Assembly (NCBI RefSeq): GCF_000149955.1 | Contig: NC_030988.1 | Location: 4,928,573-4,992,572, forward strand | DNA length: 64,000 bases | Direction: 5' to 3' | Source of the DNA: Fusarium oxysporum f. sp. lycopersici 4287 | Lineage: Eukaryota > Ascomycota > Sordariomycetes > Hypocreales > Nectriaceae | Shown: positions 33,245 to 44,890 of the stretch, in pieces | Layout: each line of letters starts with the position of its first letter | Numbering within the stretch: position 1 is the stretch's first letter | Program-made: the position numbers and the translations under genes | The notes under the pieces: generated by a model | Told to the model about the DNA's origin: nothing | Database searches by the model: none | The model's input: the letters and a program-made list of their open reading frames with translations, nothing else

Positions 33245-35403
33245 ACGTAGAAAGGCCTTGATCGACCGAGATGGCCGCAGACGACTCGTACACGGCCGCA
33301 GACGAGCGTGCCCGTGCCGCCCGGAGGGGGGCCTTCAGGCGAAAAAGGACGAACAGCCGGCGAACACGGCACGGAGTTATGCTGCGAAGTAGCGGGAGTG
33401 GAGGGCGCGTTCCCCCGGCCGCCGCCCTCTCTTTTCCCCTTTGCCCTTGTCTCTTTTTTTTACGTAGAGTCCCATGGTCGGCTAACAGACGAGGACTTAT
33501 AGGCCTGGTGCCGTACGCCTCGGGCTGCGGCAGACGGCTCACTTTATAGCTGGCCCGACGGCGAGCTCGTAACCCCAGACAAGCTAGCAGCGTGGCTCAA
33601 AGAGGATATCCTCTTACGACGCGTTGCCCCGCCGCAAAAGAAACCACGGGCACGGGGTAAGGGCAAGGGCAAGGGCAAAGGAAAGGCTGTACAGTTACGG
33701 CGGCAGCTCGAACAGGAGCAGCTCGAGGCCGCGGCCCTGGCAGAGGCCGAAAGCCTAGCCGAAGCCCTAGAAGTCCCCCTGGCCGAGGCCGCCGAGCTGC
33801 TTGCGGACGACCGCGAGGGCTACGTGCCACCCACGGCCCTTGCGCCGGCTGCAGCAGACCTTGCCGAAGGATCTCTGCTTACGAGGGGCACTATCGACGC
33901 CTATATCGCGGCCGTTATCGAGCTCTGGCGGCTCCAGGTAGCCCACGGCAACGCAAACACGGAAAACCCCCAGGGCGCCGCCGTACGAGGCTTCCTTGAG
34001 CAACGCGGCCGGCAGCGGGGGAAGCACGACCGCGCCTCCTTTAAAGACCGCGGGACTGACGGGATCCAGGCCGGCTATTCACCCGACGAATGGCTCCGGG
34101 TCCAGGATCTCCTTCTCAGCGGGGCCGCATACATGCCGCAAAACCTCCGTACGCGAGTTGACCTCCTATTCGGCCACTACTACCTCTTACGGGGCGAAAA
34201 CCGCCGTAAGATGGAGCTTGCAGACCTGTCTCTACTCGACTATCCGTCTTCAGAAGGCCCGACCCCCTGTGGCTGCCTCGTTACCCTTTTGCGAGACGGT
34301 AAGCTAAACAAGAGACCTGGCGTATCTTCGGTGCTGCTGGCCTTATGGCGTCAAAGAAGACGCACCTCCCGCGCAGGGTAGGCGCCCAGGACGCGGAGAC
34401 CCACGGCACGTCGCTCGCCCAGATCTCGCAGGCCGGCCGCTGGAACCAGAGCGTGCTCTGCCAGGCCTATCTTACGCATCTACCGCGCCAGTTCATGCGT
34501 ATTGTCGCCGGCTTCTCGGCATCACCCGGGGACTACTTCCTCGCGCGTGCGGCCCACGAGCCCCCGTATGTCTTACAAAAGCAGCTCTGGCCGTGGATCG
34601 AGGAGTGGGAGCCTCGCTTTGAGGCTCGCGCGCGCCGGCAATGCTGGGCAGAAGGTGGCCTCGACGACGACGACCTAGCCGCCGACGGCTTCCTTAAGCT
34701 TATGCGGCGCCTGCGCATAGTACTGTTACAGGACCTGGCTGTATTGCAGCCTCGCTATCCGTCGCTACCCTTCTTCGCCTACGCCCCTTTTAACGGGCCC
34801 GAATGGGATGAGTTCGCCGTCGCCGTTCGCTCTGACGCGGTAGGGGCTACGGAGCCGTTAAGCCTGCTCGTACAACGCGCGCTGCCAGAGCTTAGCGGTG
34901 TGTTAGAGAGCACACGCGAGGCCGTCTTACAGAATAGCCAGCGGCTGGCCATCCGGCTAGAGGCTCGGCTAGAAGGGATTCAGGGCGGCCTCGATGCCCT
35001 CCTCCAAGGCAAGGTCCCTGTCACCTTTACCGGCCACTTTGGAGCCGGGCCAGCAGTGTCGCTGGCGCCGGCGCCGGCGTCGACAGCCCCTACCTTGAAC
35101 TTCAATACGGCTCCGGCTCCGGCTCCAGAGCCTCCAGTACCAGGTATGCCCGTCGTTGCAGCCTTGGCCAAGGTCTTTACAGTGCGGGATGTCTGGAAGG
35201 AATGGGAGGAAGGGATTGCAGGTCAGCCGGCCGTACGGGTGCTAGAAGAGACGTGGGGAAGCCGCTGGCGCCCGGGGAACGGGATCAGGGTGCAGTTCTG
35301 TCGCCGGAAGGTGATCTGGGACGAGCTCTTGGCCCGCACGGCGTCTGGCAAGAGCGAGGAGGAGGCAGTTGCAGAGCTAGAGCTAGAGCTCTTACGCGCC
35401 GGC

Positions 35404-36324
35404 CAGGGCTGCCGTCAGATCAATCAAATCAGATTAGGACGTAAATCTGAACTGAACTGATAATTTGCCCTCTACATCTGATCTGATTGATTGATTGATA
35501 GATATCTGATATATAATAGGTCACGTGGAGCTATTCCCAGCCTCACGATTCTGCCCGTGGGATCTGACTGCCTTGTTGCTTAAGCATACCCCCCAAGAGT
35601 AACACACCCTCCCCTTATCCAGTTCTTCAGTAATTGGATCGACTCAATGCTCGAGAGAATGTCGCTGTGAGCTGACTGTAAGCTTCGCAAGACTGAATGT
35701 TCTCTCACAATCGGTTGACATGGCCGGGATTGCAAGGGCATCCAATGCAAGTCTACTCAAACGCGGGATTGCTATGATCAATCCACAAAGTCTGGCTAAA
35801 TCTATGCCGTATCAGAGCGAGAGGTAGAAAAAAGGGGTGATCTACCGTATTTACTCACGAGATTCGGAACGCCCTGTGGAGTCAACTACCGTTCTTACGG
35901 CTGATTTAGCAGCATATAATTGGCTTTTTGGATTTAACACGGCTATAATCGACTTTTTGAGAGTCTAAAAAGGAATTAGCCACTTAGTACATGGCATTTG
36001 ACTCCACAGGGCGTTCCGAATCTCATGAGTAAATACGGGTATCTTTAGATTCGCCTCTACCTAAGACCCCGGCAAGCAAGGGTCCAGGACCAATCAGCTC
36101 CGCTGACCCCTGTAACATTGTAGCGTTTCAGGAAGAGCCACTCTCTCCGGAGCCGGAACATACGGATAATCCGGTGTATCTAGGGTAGCTGCTCTCCATT
36201 CAGATATATCAGATGTACAGACGTTGTATTTGAATTGATTGATCTGGCAAAATTCCATATCTGATTTGAATTGATTGATTTGATTGATATATCTGATTGT
36301 TAATCTGATCTGACGGCAGCCCTG
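35404..36324. mobile_element. hAT deletion derivative, 921 bp, target duplication GCGCCGGC
   Basis: Ends CAGGGCTGCCGTCAGATC at 35404 and, inverted, the same 18 bp at 36307-36324. The 8 bp on each side are identical (GCGCCGGC at 35396-35403 and 36325-36332), diagnostic of hAT insertion. The minus strand near 35640-35800 still encodes a hAT C-terminal dimerisation relic (LSRLALDALAIPAMSTDCER, then TFSLAKL), so this is an internal deletion of a full element. A longer relative starts at 60659. It is inserted in the Crypton reading frame. Confidence 0.9.
35845..36038. mobile_element. Inverted-repeat MITE nested in the hAT derivative
   Basis: Two 41-bp arms (35845-35885 and 35998-36038) are inverted copies with one mismatch, beginning CCGTATTTACTCA and ending GTGGAGTCAA. 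TA dinucleotides lie on the flanks. The 112-bp interior has no gene. The corresponding region is absent from the related hAT copy at 60659 as far as it can be followed. I infer a Tc1/mariner-type non-autonomous insertion. Confidence 0.65.
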
Positions 36325-36450
36325 GCGCCGGCCGGAGCTTGAACCGGCTCGTCGACGAGCTCAAACAGCGCCGCCGGCGGGGCCAGGGCCATCGGGGGCG
36401 CTGGGCTCGGCTAGGGAGGAGGCGGACCGCCCCTCGTCGACGGTAAGCTG

Positions 36451-37663
36451 GCCGTCAGGTAGGATCTTTATATATTTATAGCGGTAACTAGTCCGTATGT
36501 ATCTATCTATGTAGAAGGCGTGTTTCTTTATTTATTCTTTTTTTAATTTTTTTTTTAATTTTTTTTATGATTTTTTTGAAGATTAAGGAGCAGCAGGATC
36601 AGCGCATTGCTATATCGTAGTCCTTATAGCGAAGCCTGGCCCCCCAGCCGCTGCACACGCAAATATCTCAGCGCCCGCTCGTCTATACAGCGTCGCTCTT
36701 GAACCAAACGGACCGCCAGAGCGTAGCAGTCCTCCAGCCCTGGAATTGCATCGATTTGGCTCCTAACCGTCGAGATATTCGCGTGCGTGGCGCCGGGCAC
36801 TTATCAGATGGTAGTTGTGTAATCACATACGATTTCCCGAAATTACTCCGCAAAACGACCCCACGATAAGTTCTGCTTATCACGTACGTTATTCATAAAT
36901 TGCTCAAAAGACTAGATTCCTATTACAACAAGGATAGCTAGTCTTATGTCGACAACTAATAGAGACTTTCAGGCTCGCGATTTCATCTATTCTAAGAAGA
37001 ACCTTAGAAGAATACTACCAGAATACGATATATTGACGAGATTGATGGTCTTCTTGTTGTCTTCCATTTATGAGAACTCAAACCTTCAGGTAGGCCCGAA
37101 CCTGGCAGCATCCACTGCGCCACTGGGTTTAGGCTAATAAGGGAAACTTTAAGCTTTAGCATTTAAGACTTTCGCGAATTGTTCAAGAGACACTAGGTGG
37201 CAAATATGCAAGCTTGAGTGCTTATATTTTTGTTTTATGTCTTAGTCTCTTTTCCATAGAAATAAAAAAAATTATATTTTGCTAATCTTTAAGGTTTTTG
37301 AAGTTATATTTTCGCTCAAGCTCGGCCGTCCCGCATAAGACCCATGACCCTACACAGCAGTTCATTAGGAAGAAAGGAGATAAGGGGTTCGCAACAGGTC
37401 AAGCAGAATATAGGTGGCATTACTCGGATTATATCCTCGCAATTAAATAGCGCAGACCCCACAGCCCAAGAGCCCGGCCTAATTTCTTCCCCGCAACCAG
37501 ACAGTTTTACAAGCAGCAGTAAGCGGGATGATATTGCGCCGAGTGATGTAAAATAAACACGGTCAATTGCCCAGCAAATTTTTTAATGAGGTGCGTCTTA
37601 ACTTACAAGTACCAAAGCCCAAAGCCAAAATCTAAAGACCTAGCTACGTATCAAAATCAAAAG
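36451..37663. other. Intergenic region before the short-chain dehydrogenase
   Basis: No gene supported. Composition drops from the GC-rich Crypton to T-rich DNA at about 36525-36580. The short frames seen have no recognisable domain. Confidence 0.35.
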
Positions 37664-38570
37664 ATGCCGTTCCCATACAAGACCGTCCTCATCACCGGCG
37701 CCACGGCGGGAATTGGCCGAGCCTTGGCCGAACGCATGATTGCAGACGATATCTTCGTCATTGCTGTGGGACGTCGCAGCGACCGGCTCGATGAGCTTGT
37801 TTCGAAGCATGGGTCTGATAAAGTCGTTGCCGAGCCGTTTGACGTGTCTGACCTGGAGGCTCTCCCGGCCTGGGTTGAAAAGTAAGCCTGCCGTCGACCT
37901 CATTGCCGCAATCCATTCTCATCTCGCTTGCAGAATCGTAACAGCGTACCCTAGCCTTTCCTGCATAGTCCTCAATGCTGGCTTCCAGCGAACTGTGGAC
38001 TTTACGCGTCCTGAAACCATCTCCCGCTCTTTGCTCACATCGGAGGTGCACACCAACTATCTCTCTCCCTTACATACCATCTCCCTCTTCCTTCCGCACT
38101 TCATTTCCCTTGGCAAGGCTTCGCCCAACCCGACACCTGCCTCGATCGTGCTTGTATCGTCTGGTCTCGCCATCGTCCCTGTCGCCCGTTGCGCCAACTA
38201 CTGCGCGACGAAATCAGCCCTACGCTCCTTGGCTTGGACATTGCGCTCCCAACTTTCTGCACCATCCAGCCCTGAAACGCAGCATATCCGTGTGATTGAA
38301 ATAATCCCTCCTGCTGTCCAAACCGAATTGCACGCCCTCCAATCTGACCTTGTAAAGGCGGGGCAGAAGGCTATTGGTCTTCCCTTAGATGAGTTCGCTG
38401 ATGAGACGTGGAGTCACCTAACAGCCAAAGAAGGCACCCTGCATGACGAGATCACGGTTGATATGATGCGGGAGCGATGGGAAGGCATTGAAAGGCCAAG
38501 GAGAGAGGCATTTCACGAATTTGAGGCCATGTTTCGCAGAATGGTCTCGGATGGCAAAGGAAGTGCTTAG
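37664..38570 (+). CDS. Short-chain dehydrogenase/reductase
   Basis: Two exons (37664-37881 and 37934-38570) with a 52-nt intron encode 284 residues of the classical SDR family, NAD(P)H-dependent oxidoreductases with a Rossmann fold. The cofactor loop TGATAGIG (about residues 11-18) follows KTVLI. The other motifs are a structural NAG (VLNAGFQ), catalytic Ser in LVSSGLAIVP and the YCATK pair (Tyr, Lys) followed by SALRSLAWTLR. ATG at 37664 is preferred over an upstream in-frame ATG at 37586 because SDRs begin just before the loop. It lies 5.4 kb from the methyltransferase across the Crypton. It could reduce or oxidise the polyketide product, but SDRs are common and membership in the cluster is unproved. 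Confidence 0.85.
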
Positions 38571-39186
38571 TATGTCTTCAGTCATTTGGACGATGATGTC
38601 TCGCTTGCTAAGAAGACGACGTAAATGCAGAGGTGGCTCCACACCATGATGATGGCAATGCCATATTACTATTTTATTAAGGACTGTTAAATAATATATT
38701 TTTCTTTTAAATACTAATAATATTCTGTTGACTTTACATTAAGGTTACTGTATTTTTTCGGCATGGTATATCATGCCTTTAGGTGTTAAGGTTAAAAACC
38801 TTATATTGTGTTTATTTTGCTGTGCAGCCTTGGCCTCACTTTATGTGCTGCTGTAGGCAAATCCTTCTGTTAATACTAATAATTTTAGTAATATAAGCAA
38901 GGGAAGAGTTAAGATGGTTATTAACTTTTTATTGAATTAAGTATTATGAAGGCCTTCTTAAACCTCTTATAGGCTATTAGCCTTATTCCTCTTATTTTAT
39001 TTACCTTCTAGCTTTTAGGATACGAGTAAAGAGGTAGTGCGTACTCGAGAAATAATAGACGTTGCACCCAGATAAGTCCTGATAAGTTTGGGCAATACTT
39101 TCTGGCTAGTTGAAATCGCCGACAATCAGAGGAGAAACCCAAAAGACCACTAAAGTAAACAAGCAATGCGGAACCGGGTTGCCCAT
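38571..39186. other. AT-rich intergenic region
   Basis: No gene. It is strongly AT-rich from about 38670 to 39050, with many TTA/TAA words in every frame, consistent with RIP-degraded repeat DNA. Confidence 0.4.
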
Positions 39187-40750
39187 CTATAAAATTTCCA
39201 TGGTAAGCGATAAGCTAAGTTCGAAGAGCAGCTCGAGAAATTCTTCGGCGCTCTCAACTGCGATTCGGTTAGTGGATTCGTGGCCTAAATCTCGCCGGAA
39301 TGGTGATACATCAGGCGCATCCCGACTGTCCGTGTCTGACATCCAGCCATCAAGACTGTCCTCTCTTTCACTCTCTTCAAAATCGCCATCACCTTCTTTA
39401 CTATCCTCATAGTCATTACTAGATCCTTCACCAGATATGCTGTCTGTGTCATTGCTATATAGGCTTTCATAGCAGCGAAAGAGATTTGTATCCATGTTTT
39501 TATAGTTATATTGCTGGGATATGTCTAGACGGTGGTCCAGCCTATGCGGCCTGGGCCAGCTTAGTCTCGTTATGTTAATATATTGCTACACATGGTGTTC
39601 CCATAGGTGCTTTACTTGACTCGCTATTCGTGCATCGAGGCGAATGTTGACTTCCTGCTCTCTAAATACATCCGGCAGGAGGTATGCTCGTAATGTGAAC
39701 GCGATGAACCGCTTCCACGACAGTCGATACCTCTTCCGTGTATTTGGCTCGACTTTGAGAACAAATGGCTTCGCTTGACAGATATCGAGTCTAGAACTAG
39801 CCACCCGACATAGAAGAACCCGACTCGTGTTTTGCGCTGTAAGCTCACATCGATCGAGCATAGCAGCAACAGCGCTCAAGAAACACGTTATCGTTTCTTC
39901 ATCCTTTCTAGGGATTATAATATCGGGATCGCCTTCGGATAGACCTTGTCCAAGAATATAGTCTGTCCCCAATAGACTAATTTTAGGGAGGCGTGCCATT
40001 GCCTATAGGATGTCTCGCGGACATTTTTGTATGTGATTTGCCATCTTGTACGCTCTATACACAAGCTTGTCGCTACGAAGGAGTCATCGCCGAGAGCCTT
40101 GCTGTAGAAGCGTGGTTGAGTTTCAGCAGCCCGATACATCTTCTCGCGTTTTAACACCTCGCCAATATGTGCACGCGTTTCTGGCGATACTTTGCTGCTG
40201 TGCATTGGCTGCTTTGTGATGATTGTTCCATTGAGTCTCAAGGTGTACCCACGGCCTGCCAGCTTGCGGCCAACCTCGAACCAGCCACTGGCCGCTCTGG
40301 ATCGAAAGAACCGCTGACACATGACACCCTCTATCCATGGTTTTTGGGACCTTGCATGAGCATCATGTATCCTGGGCCTTCCGCGACCTTGAGGATTAGT
40401 CCAGATATGCTGAGTGGCATAGTGTTGTTGAATCTTTTGGTCGTCCCGGAAAACACGCTGGCATATTGAACATCCTCGCCCATCAGGTTGCGGGGGTCGA
40501 GCTGAATCGGGGGGATTGTAGGAGGCGGAAACTGGAATTCGGCAGCTAATTGTGGTTGGTTTTTGATAATTCCAGGGAGCCTATCGACAGCCTCCGCCAC
40601 CTGATGTCGCGCAGCTGATGCCATATATTTGTGCCTATTGCGCAAATGAGTAGATACCTCATCTGATACACAGCCATATAGTGACATGTCTGGCATACCG
40701 GCACTCCATAGGATTTAAAATATATGCAAGTGCCCAGTTCTGTCATAGTG
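39187..40750 (-). pseudogene. OrsD-domain N-terminal relic of a helicase-type repeat
   Basis: The minus strand carries, in several frames, the N-terminal part of the large fungal OrsD/RecQ-like repeat proteins. A zinc-finger-like region (VPVCQTCHYMAVY at about 40700, with HLRNRHK downstream) is followed by VAEAVDRLPGIIKNQPQLAA, CQRFFRSRAASGWFEV (about 40310), NVRETSYRQWHA, LPKISLLGTDYILGQGLSEG (about 39990) and an acidic tail (39187-39495). Frames change at about 40690, 40325 and 39990. No helicase motor is present. A related C-terminal helicase end is at 9241-10167, but the two are on different strands 29 kb apart and need not be one element. Confidence 0.6.
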
Positions 40751-41380
40751 AGTAAGAATAATTCAATGGCAACCTGTTAAAATAAAAGTGGAAGTTGCAA
40801 CTCTAGGTGCTATACGCGGTTATCGCGTTGCGTACCTTATGTCAGACATTGACTGATTTCAATTGGCTAACAAAAATCAACTCTACCCCTGCCGATAAAT
40901 TCACTCTACCCCCTGTAAAGCGGGGCAGAAAAATCAATTCTACTACAATTGATATTGTTATTGACTACTAGGGTTAGAGTGGATATCATGAGCAGCAGCA
41001 AATGTGTTGATTGATGTCTTAAGTTATCTCTTGTGCGGGGTATTCCATCCTGCACAGTTACTTAAAGAATATAGCTAGATTACTAATGCCTACCCTGCGA
41101 CGTCATCTAAGCGACTATGCCCGGTTAGCGGGGTCCAGCGAACAGCCGAAGCCCCACGGATCAGCATTGATCCGGATGGCCCACTTCGCCAATGTCAAAG
41201 ACGATGACCAGCTGTCTCCAAAATTCCCGCTTTACTCTCTCCAACCACTATCTACATTTGCTTCCCGGCCCATGTTGCCAGCGGTTTCCTACTAATGCAT
41301 GCGTGGTTCTAGGTTCCTTTGGGCCTTTAGGCCCTCTGCTTCGCGACTGTGTACCTACAGTCTCCCTCCAGTGCTCAGCT
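40751..41380. other. Intergenic region with a possible transposon end
   Basis: No gene. At about 40880-40915 a duplicated ACTCTACCCC motif separated by TGCCGATAAATTC resembles the terminal repeats of the pogo element at 48 kb (CCCCTCTACCGATAAG). It may be a solitary terminal repeat of a related family, but the match is short. Confidence 0.3.
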
Positions 41381-41967
41381 TCATCTATTCACGTCTCGAT
41401 CCTGAAATTGCCCAAGGATTTGAGTCAGTTCGATGAACTTGATTGCCTTGACGGCTGCTTTGCGCTCGTTCAGTACCTTCCGGAGATTGTTTCGTCCTTG
41501 GAGTCGTCCTAATTCCTGGTCCCGGAGTTGGTGGTGTTGACGGCAGCGCAAGAGAACGTGCGCTACCGTCAGCGCAGCCCCCAGATCAAATCCAATCAAA
41601 CAAATTGCCAAACAAATCAATCAAATATGCCAAAATTTTATTTCAATCAAACAAATACAAAATCCTCGATTTGAAATAACATTTGATATATTTGATACAC
41701 AATATGCCATCCAGCGTCCATGCTGCCAGACCGTTGACCGCGCTTTCACAGCTTACCCGGAACCTGGCTGAGGAGCGACCCCAGCCAATCAAAGTCATCC
41801 ATCAAGCCTTCCATTAGTGAGCTACCCCAGTACCACGGTCAGGCTGGTGGGGGAGAAAGTAGCTCCTTAACTTTTACGTCCCGTCCTCGCGACATCAAGT
41901 CGCGTCGGTGCTAGTTTGTTTACCTTTCAACGCGTACCATTCCTCCCACGAGTCGACGCCTAACCCG

Positions 41968-44640
41968 ATGGAATCCGACGACATCATGCTTCCTTCGCCT
42001 CCACCCTCTGCCTTTTCTTTTCTTCGACCACCGAGGAATTTGGCGAGTCAATTCGAGCTGACGACGCAGTCGGCATTGCCAGACCACCCTACTGTTGCAG
42101 ATCTTCCGCGAGCAGTGTGGAGGAACAAACGATATGTTTTGGAAGAGTCCTTGTCCCGGAAGGGCTCGAAGGGCCGGAAGAGCTGGATCAAGCGCCATGG
42201 ATTTTTTCTTGTTGAGATCGACACTAACGATAGTCCTTTGAGTCCTTACTGGGCCTGTCGTTTGTGTGACGCGAAGGGTCAGCCTGAGTTCTTCGCCGCT
42301 GCTGCTACGAGTTCGGCAGCGGACCATCTCCGCAAGTATGTGAATGTGAATGTGACGTCGCGAGCTTGAGCACTATTGACCAACGCCAGGTCTCACAGGA
42401 TTTTCGAGAGCAGTCAAGCAGCTGATCCAGATCTGTCAACCGATGAATCTGAACGGCCCAAGCGACGACGCTTGCAGTACAGCGCCGTGCCGCGTGCTAG
42501 AGTCAAGATGATCCGAGAACTGAGCCTGGGACTTCTGATCAACACCAATGTTCCTTTTTCCTTCTTCAGCGATACATTCTTTCAGCAGCTCGCTTGGCAG
42601 CTTGACCCTCACCTAGCTGACCAGATACCATGGAGCCGGCAATCGATGGGCCGTTTGCTGGATGACACGTACATGTCTAAGAAAGATGAGATCAAGCAGG
42701 AGCTCTCAGATGCCCTTACTAAAATCCATCTGGGGTTCGACCTGTGGACATCGCCTAATCGGCATGCTGTTATGGCAGTCACAGCTCATTTTCTTGACCG
42801 CCAGGGCAAGCACCAGTCGCGCCTATTGGCACTCCGTCGCCAGCTCGGGTGTCATAGCGGAGAAAGTCTTGCGGTGACGCTCGGGCAAGTTGTGCGAGAA
42901 TGGAAGATAGAGGACCGAGTCGGAACCGTGATCTCGGACAACGCATCTTCAAACGACAGCTGTCTCGTGAACTTTTACGGAGATCTCGACGCAGAGATGA
43001 GTCTGGCGGACGTTCGGGCCAGACGTATGCGCTGTTATGGGCATATCCTGAACCTGGTTGCTCGCGCCTTTCTCTACGGCGAAGATTTCGAGTCTTTCGA
43101 GGCCGAATCGCAGGTATTTGATCTTCTCGGCCGGCGCGAGNNNNNNNNNNNNNNNNNNNNNNNNNNNNNNNNNNNNNNNNNNNNNNNNNNNNNNNNNNNN
43201 NNNNNNNNNNNNNNNNNNNNNNNNNNNNNNNNNNNNNNNNNNNNNNNNNNNNNNNNNNNNNNNNNNNNNNNNNNNNNNNNNNNNNNNNNNNNNNNNNNNN
43301 NNNNNNNNNNNNNNNNNNNNNNNNNNNNNNNNNNNNNNNNNNNNNNNNNNNNNNNNNNNNNNNNNNNNNNNNNNNNNNNNNNNNNNNNNNNNNNNNNNNN
43401 NNNNNNNNNNNNNNNNNNNNNNNNNNNNNNNNNNNNNNNNNNNNNNNNNNNNNNNNNNNNNNNNNNNNNNNNNNNNNNNNNNNNNNNNNNNNNNNNNNNN
43501 NNNNNNNNNNNNNNNNNNNNNNNNNNNNNNNNNNNNNNNNNNNNNNNNNNNNNNNNNNNNNNNNNNNNNNNNNNNNNNNTCAAACTTATTCTTGAGCCAT
43601 TCTATCTACAGACTATGAGAACGCAGGGCTGGGGCAGCGAAGGAGGTAACGGACGGCTCTGGGAAGTGATGACGGGTATGGAGTACTTGCTGGAACACCT
43701 AGAGGATCGGAAGCTGTTCCATCATGCCGTTCCAGACGAGGCAGGGGGGCAGGACACCAACTCGCAGGCCGAGCTGGCTCGAGGGCGACCAGACCGTAAC
43801 CGGCAGCTTCCTGCTCGATTTAGGGATTGCGAGACGGATATCCATCCGCGAAAGTCCAGGCAAGGCCCCTTGTCAGATCGTGGCTCGAGACAATGCGATG
43901 ATGGATCAGGCAAGCCATCAGGATCATTAGGAATCGATGACATGGGAAAGGATCACCGACACTATTTAAGACTGTCCATCATGACTGCCTGGCAGAAACT
44001 AAACGAGTACTACACCAAGCTTGGAGACTCACCGTTGTTCGCTGCATCCATCATCCTCCACCCATCACTCGGCATGAACTATCTGGAGGTGAACTGGGCG
44101 TCGGAAGAGCAGCTTGTGTGGGTGAGGGATGCCAAAATTGGACTGTCTGACTACTTGGACCGTTGGTACCACTGCAACCGGCCGGTGGATGAGCAGCAGA
44201 AGATGATCATGGACACATCGACATCCTTAAGCGTACCAAGGACGACAACTGAAGTTAGCGTGTTCAAGCAATGGATTAAAAGCAGGACAGCGAAGACCAC
44301 GGTGATGGGAAGCGAGCTTGAGCGGTATCTGCGGCTAGAGCCGCAAGAGACTGAGGATCCAATCGAGTGGTGGATGGCTCACCAGGGACAATTCCCGATG
44401 ATCAGCCAATTGGCTCTCGATATACTCGCGATACCGGCGATGGCGACTGATTGCGAGAGGTCGTTCAGCCTAGCCAAGCTAACGCTGACGACGCAGAGGC
44501 TTTCGATGACGACGGAAACGCTGGAGAAGTTACAATGCCTTAAGAACTGGGTCAGACATGGTGCGGTGAAGCTAGGGGCGACAATAGGTGGGGGGGAGGA
44601 GGTCCAATGGGAGATTGGAGATGTTAGCATGGAAGCATAG
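41968..44640 (+). CDS. hAT-family transposase with BED-type zinc finger
   Basis: Exons 41968-42335 and 42390-44640, the 54-nt intron (GTATGTG...GCCAG) joining DHLRK to SHRIFES so that a BED-like finger (WACRLCD...DHLRKSH) is completed. The transposase core follows: LGFDLWTSPNRHAV with the first Asp, VISDNASSND with the second Asp, then the unsequenced stretch 43141-43579 (probably including the catalytic Glu region), and at the end the dimerisation domain SQLALDILAIPAMATDCERS with LQCLKNWV. The reading frame stays open on both sides of the gap (872 codons if the gap length is right). ATG 41968 is chosen because the longer frame begins with GTG. It excises and reinserts the surrounding element; present activity is unknown. 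Confidence 0.82.
43141..43579. other. Assembly gap (439 N) inside the hAT transposase
   Basis: Run of undetermined bases. It falls in the central transposase region, so the integrity of that gene cannot be judged. Confidence 1.
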
Positions 44641-44890
44641 AGAGCCAGATTTGAAATATTTGAAATATTTGAATAAATATTTCAAACAACAAATCCAGTC
44701 TTGAGAGTTATCAAATATCTCAAATATGACCCCGGATTTGATTTGTTTGATTTGAGGGCAGCGCTGGCTACCGTTTGTCGGTCCAATCCGCAGGGGCATC
44801 TGTTCCTGGTGATGCCTGGTACCCTTCGATTGTAGAGGAAGTCCTTGAGACCTATCTTCTCTGTCCTCTTTACCTAAGATAGACGGCGCC

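Larger units (their letters stand above)
33271..36450 (+). mobile_element. Crypton (tyrosine recombinase plus GCR1-like domain), defective
   Basis: GC-rich block encoding a Crypton-type protein, a tyrosine-recombinase DNA element. An N-terminal segment starts at ATG 33271 and shifts frame before LVTPDKLAAWLKEDILLR (about 33560-33615), followed by a Lys/Gly-rich linker. The recombinase core has LRTRVDLLFGHYYLLRGENR (34147-34206, putative catalytic Arg). After an apparent internal deletion near 34310 with a frame change come KTHLPRRVGAQ (HxxR box, 34354-34386), AGRWNQS (Trp at the H/W position) and AYLTHLPRQFMR (putative Tyr nucleophile, 34468-34504). The C-terminal GCR1_C-like DNA-binding region (FTVRDVWKEWEEG, about 35180-35340) is interrupted by a hAT insertion at 35404 and resumes at about 36333. 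It is inactive because of the frameshifts, the deletion of mid-recombinase sequence and the insertion. Confidence 0.75.
41570..44766 (+). mobile_element. hAT transposon, ~3.2 kb, target duplication GCTACCGT
   Basis: The left end CAGCGCAGCCCCCAGATCAA and, inverted, the right end CAGCGCTGCCCTCAAATCAA form imperfect terminal repeats. The flanking 8 bp are identical (GCTACCGT at 41562-41569 and 44767-44774). Subterminal regions are rich in AATCAAA words. The element contains a transposase gene with one intron and a 439-bp assembly gap. It is a different subfamily from the hAT copies at 35404 and 60659, though related in its ends. Apart from the gap it looks complete. Confidence 0.9.
41381..44874 (-). 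mobile_element. LINE C-terminal fragment, split by the hAT insertion
   Basis: Two minus-strand pieces flank the hAT element. The upstream piece (44874 down to 44767) reads IGLKDFLYNRRVPG...RCPCG and ends QTVA. The downstream piece (41569 down to 41381) continues HVLLRCRQHHQLRDQELGRL and ends at a stop. This CCHC-like tail (CxC...HxxxxC) is typical of the C-terminus of fungal Tad-type non-LTR retrotransposon ORF2. The two pieces abut exactly at the 8-bp target duplication, so the LINE fragment was here first. Reverse transcriptase and endonuclease domains are absent, so it is 5'-truncated. Confidence 0.7.

Noticed and set aside
33117..33830. Arg/Pro-rich minus-strand frames in the GC-rich block
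   Set aside because: High GC removes stops by chance; the plus-strand Crypton frames carry the recognisable motifs.
43141..43579. Open frames running through N bases
   Set aside because: Frames made of undetermined bases are meaningless except where real sequence on both sides supports the hAT transposase.
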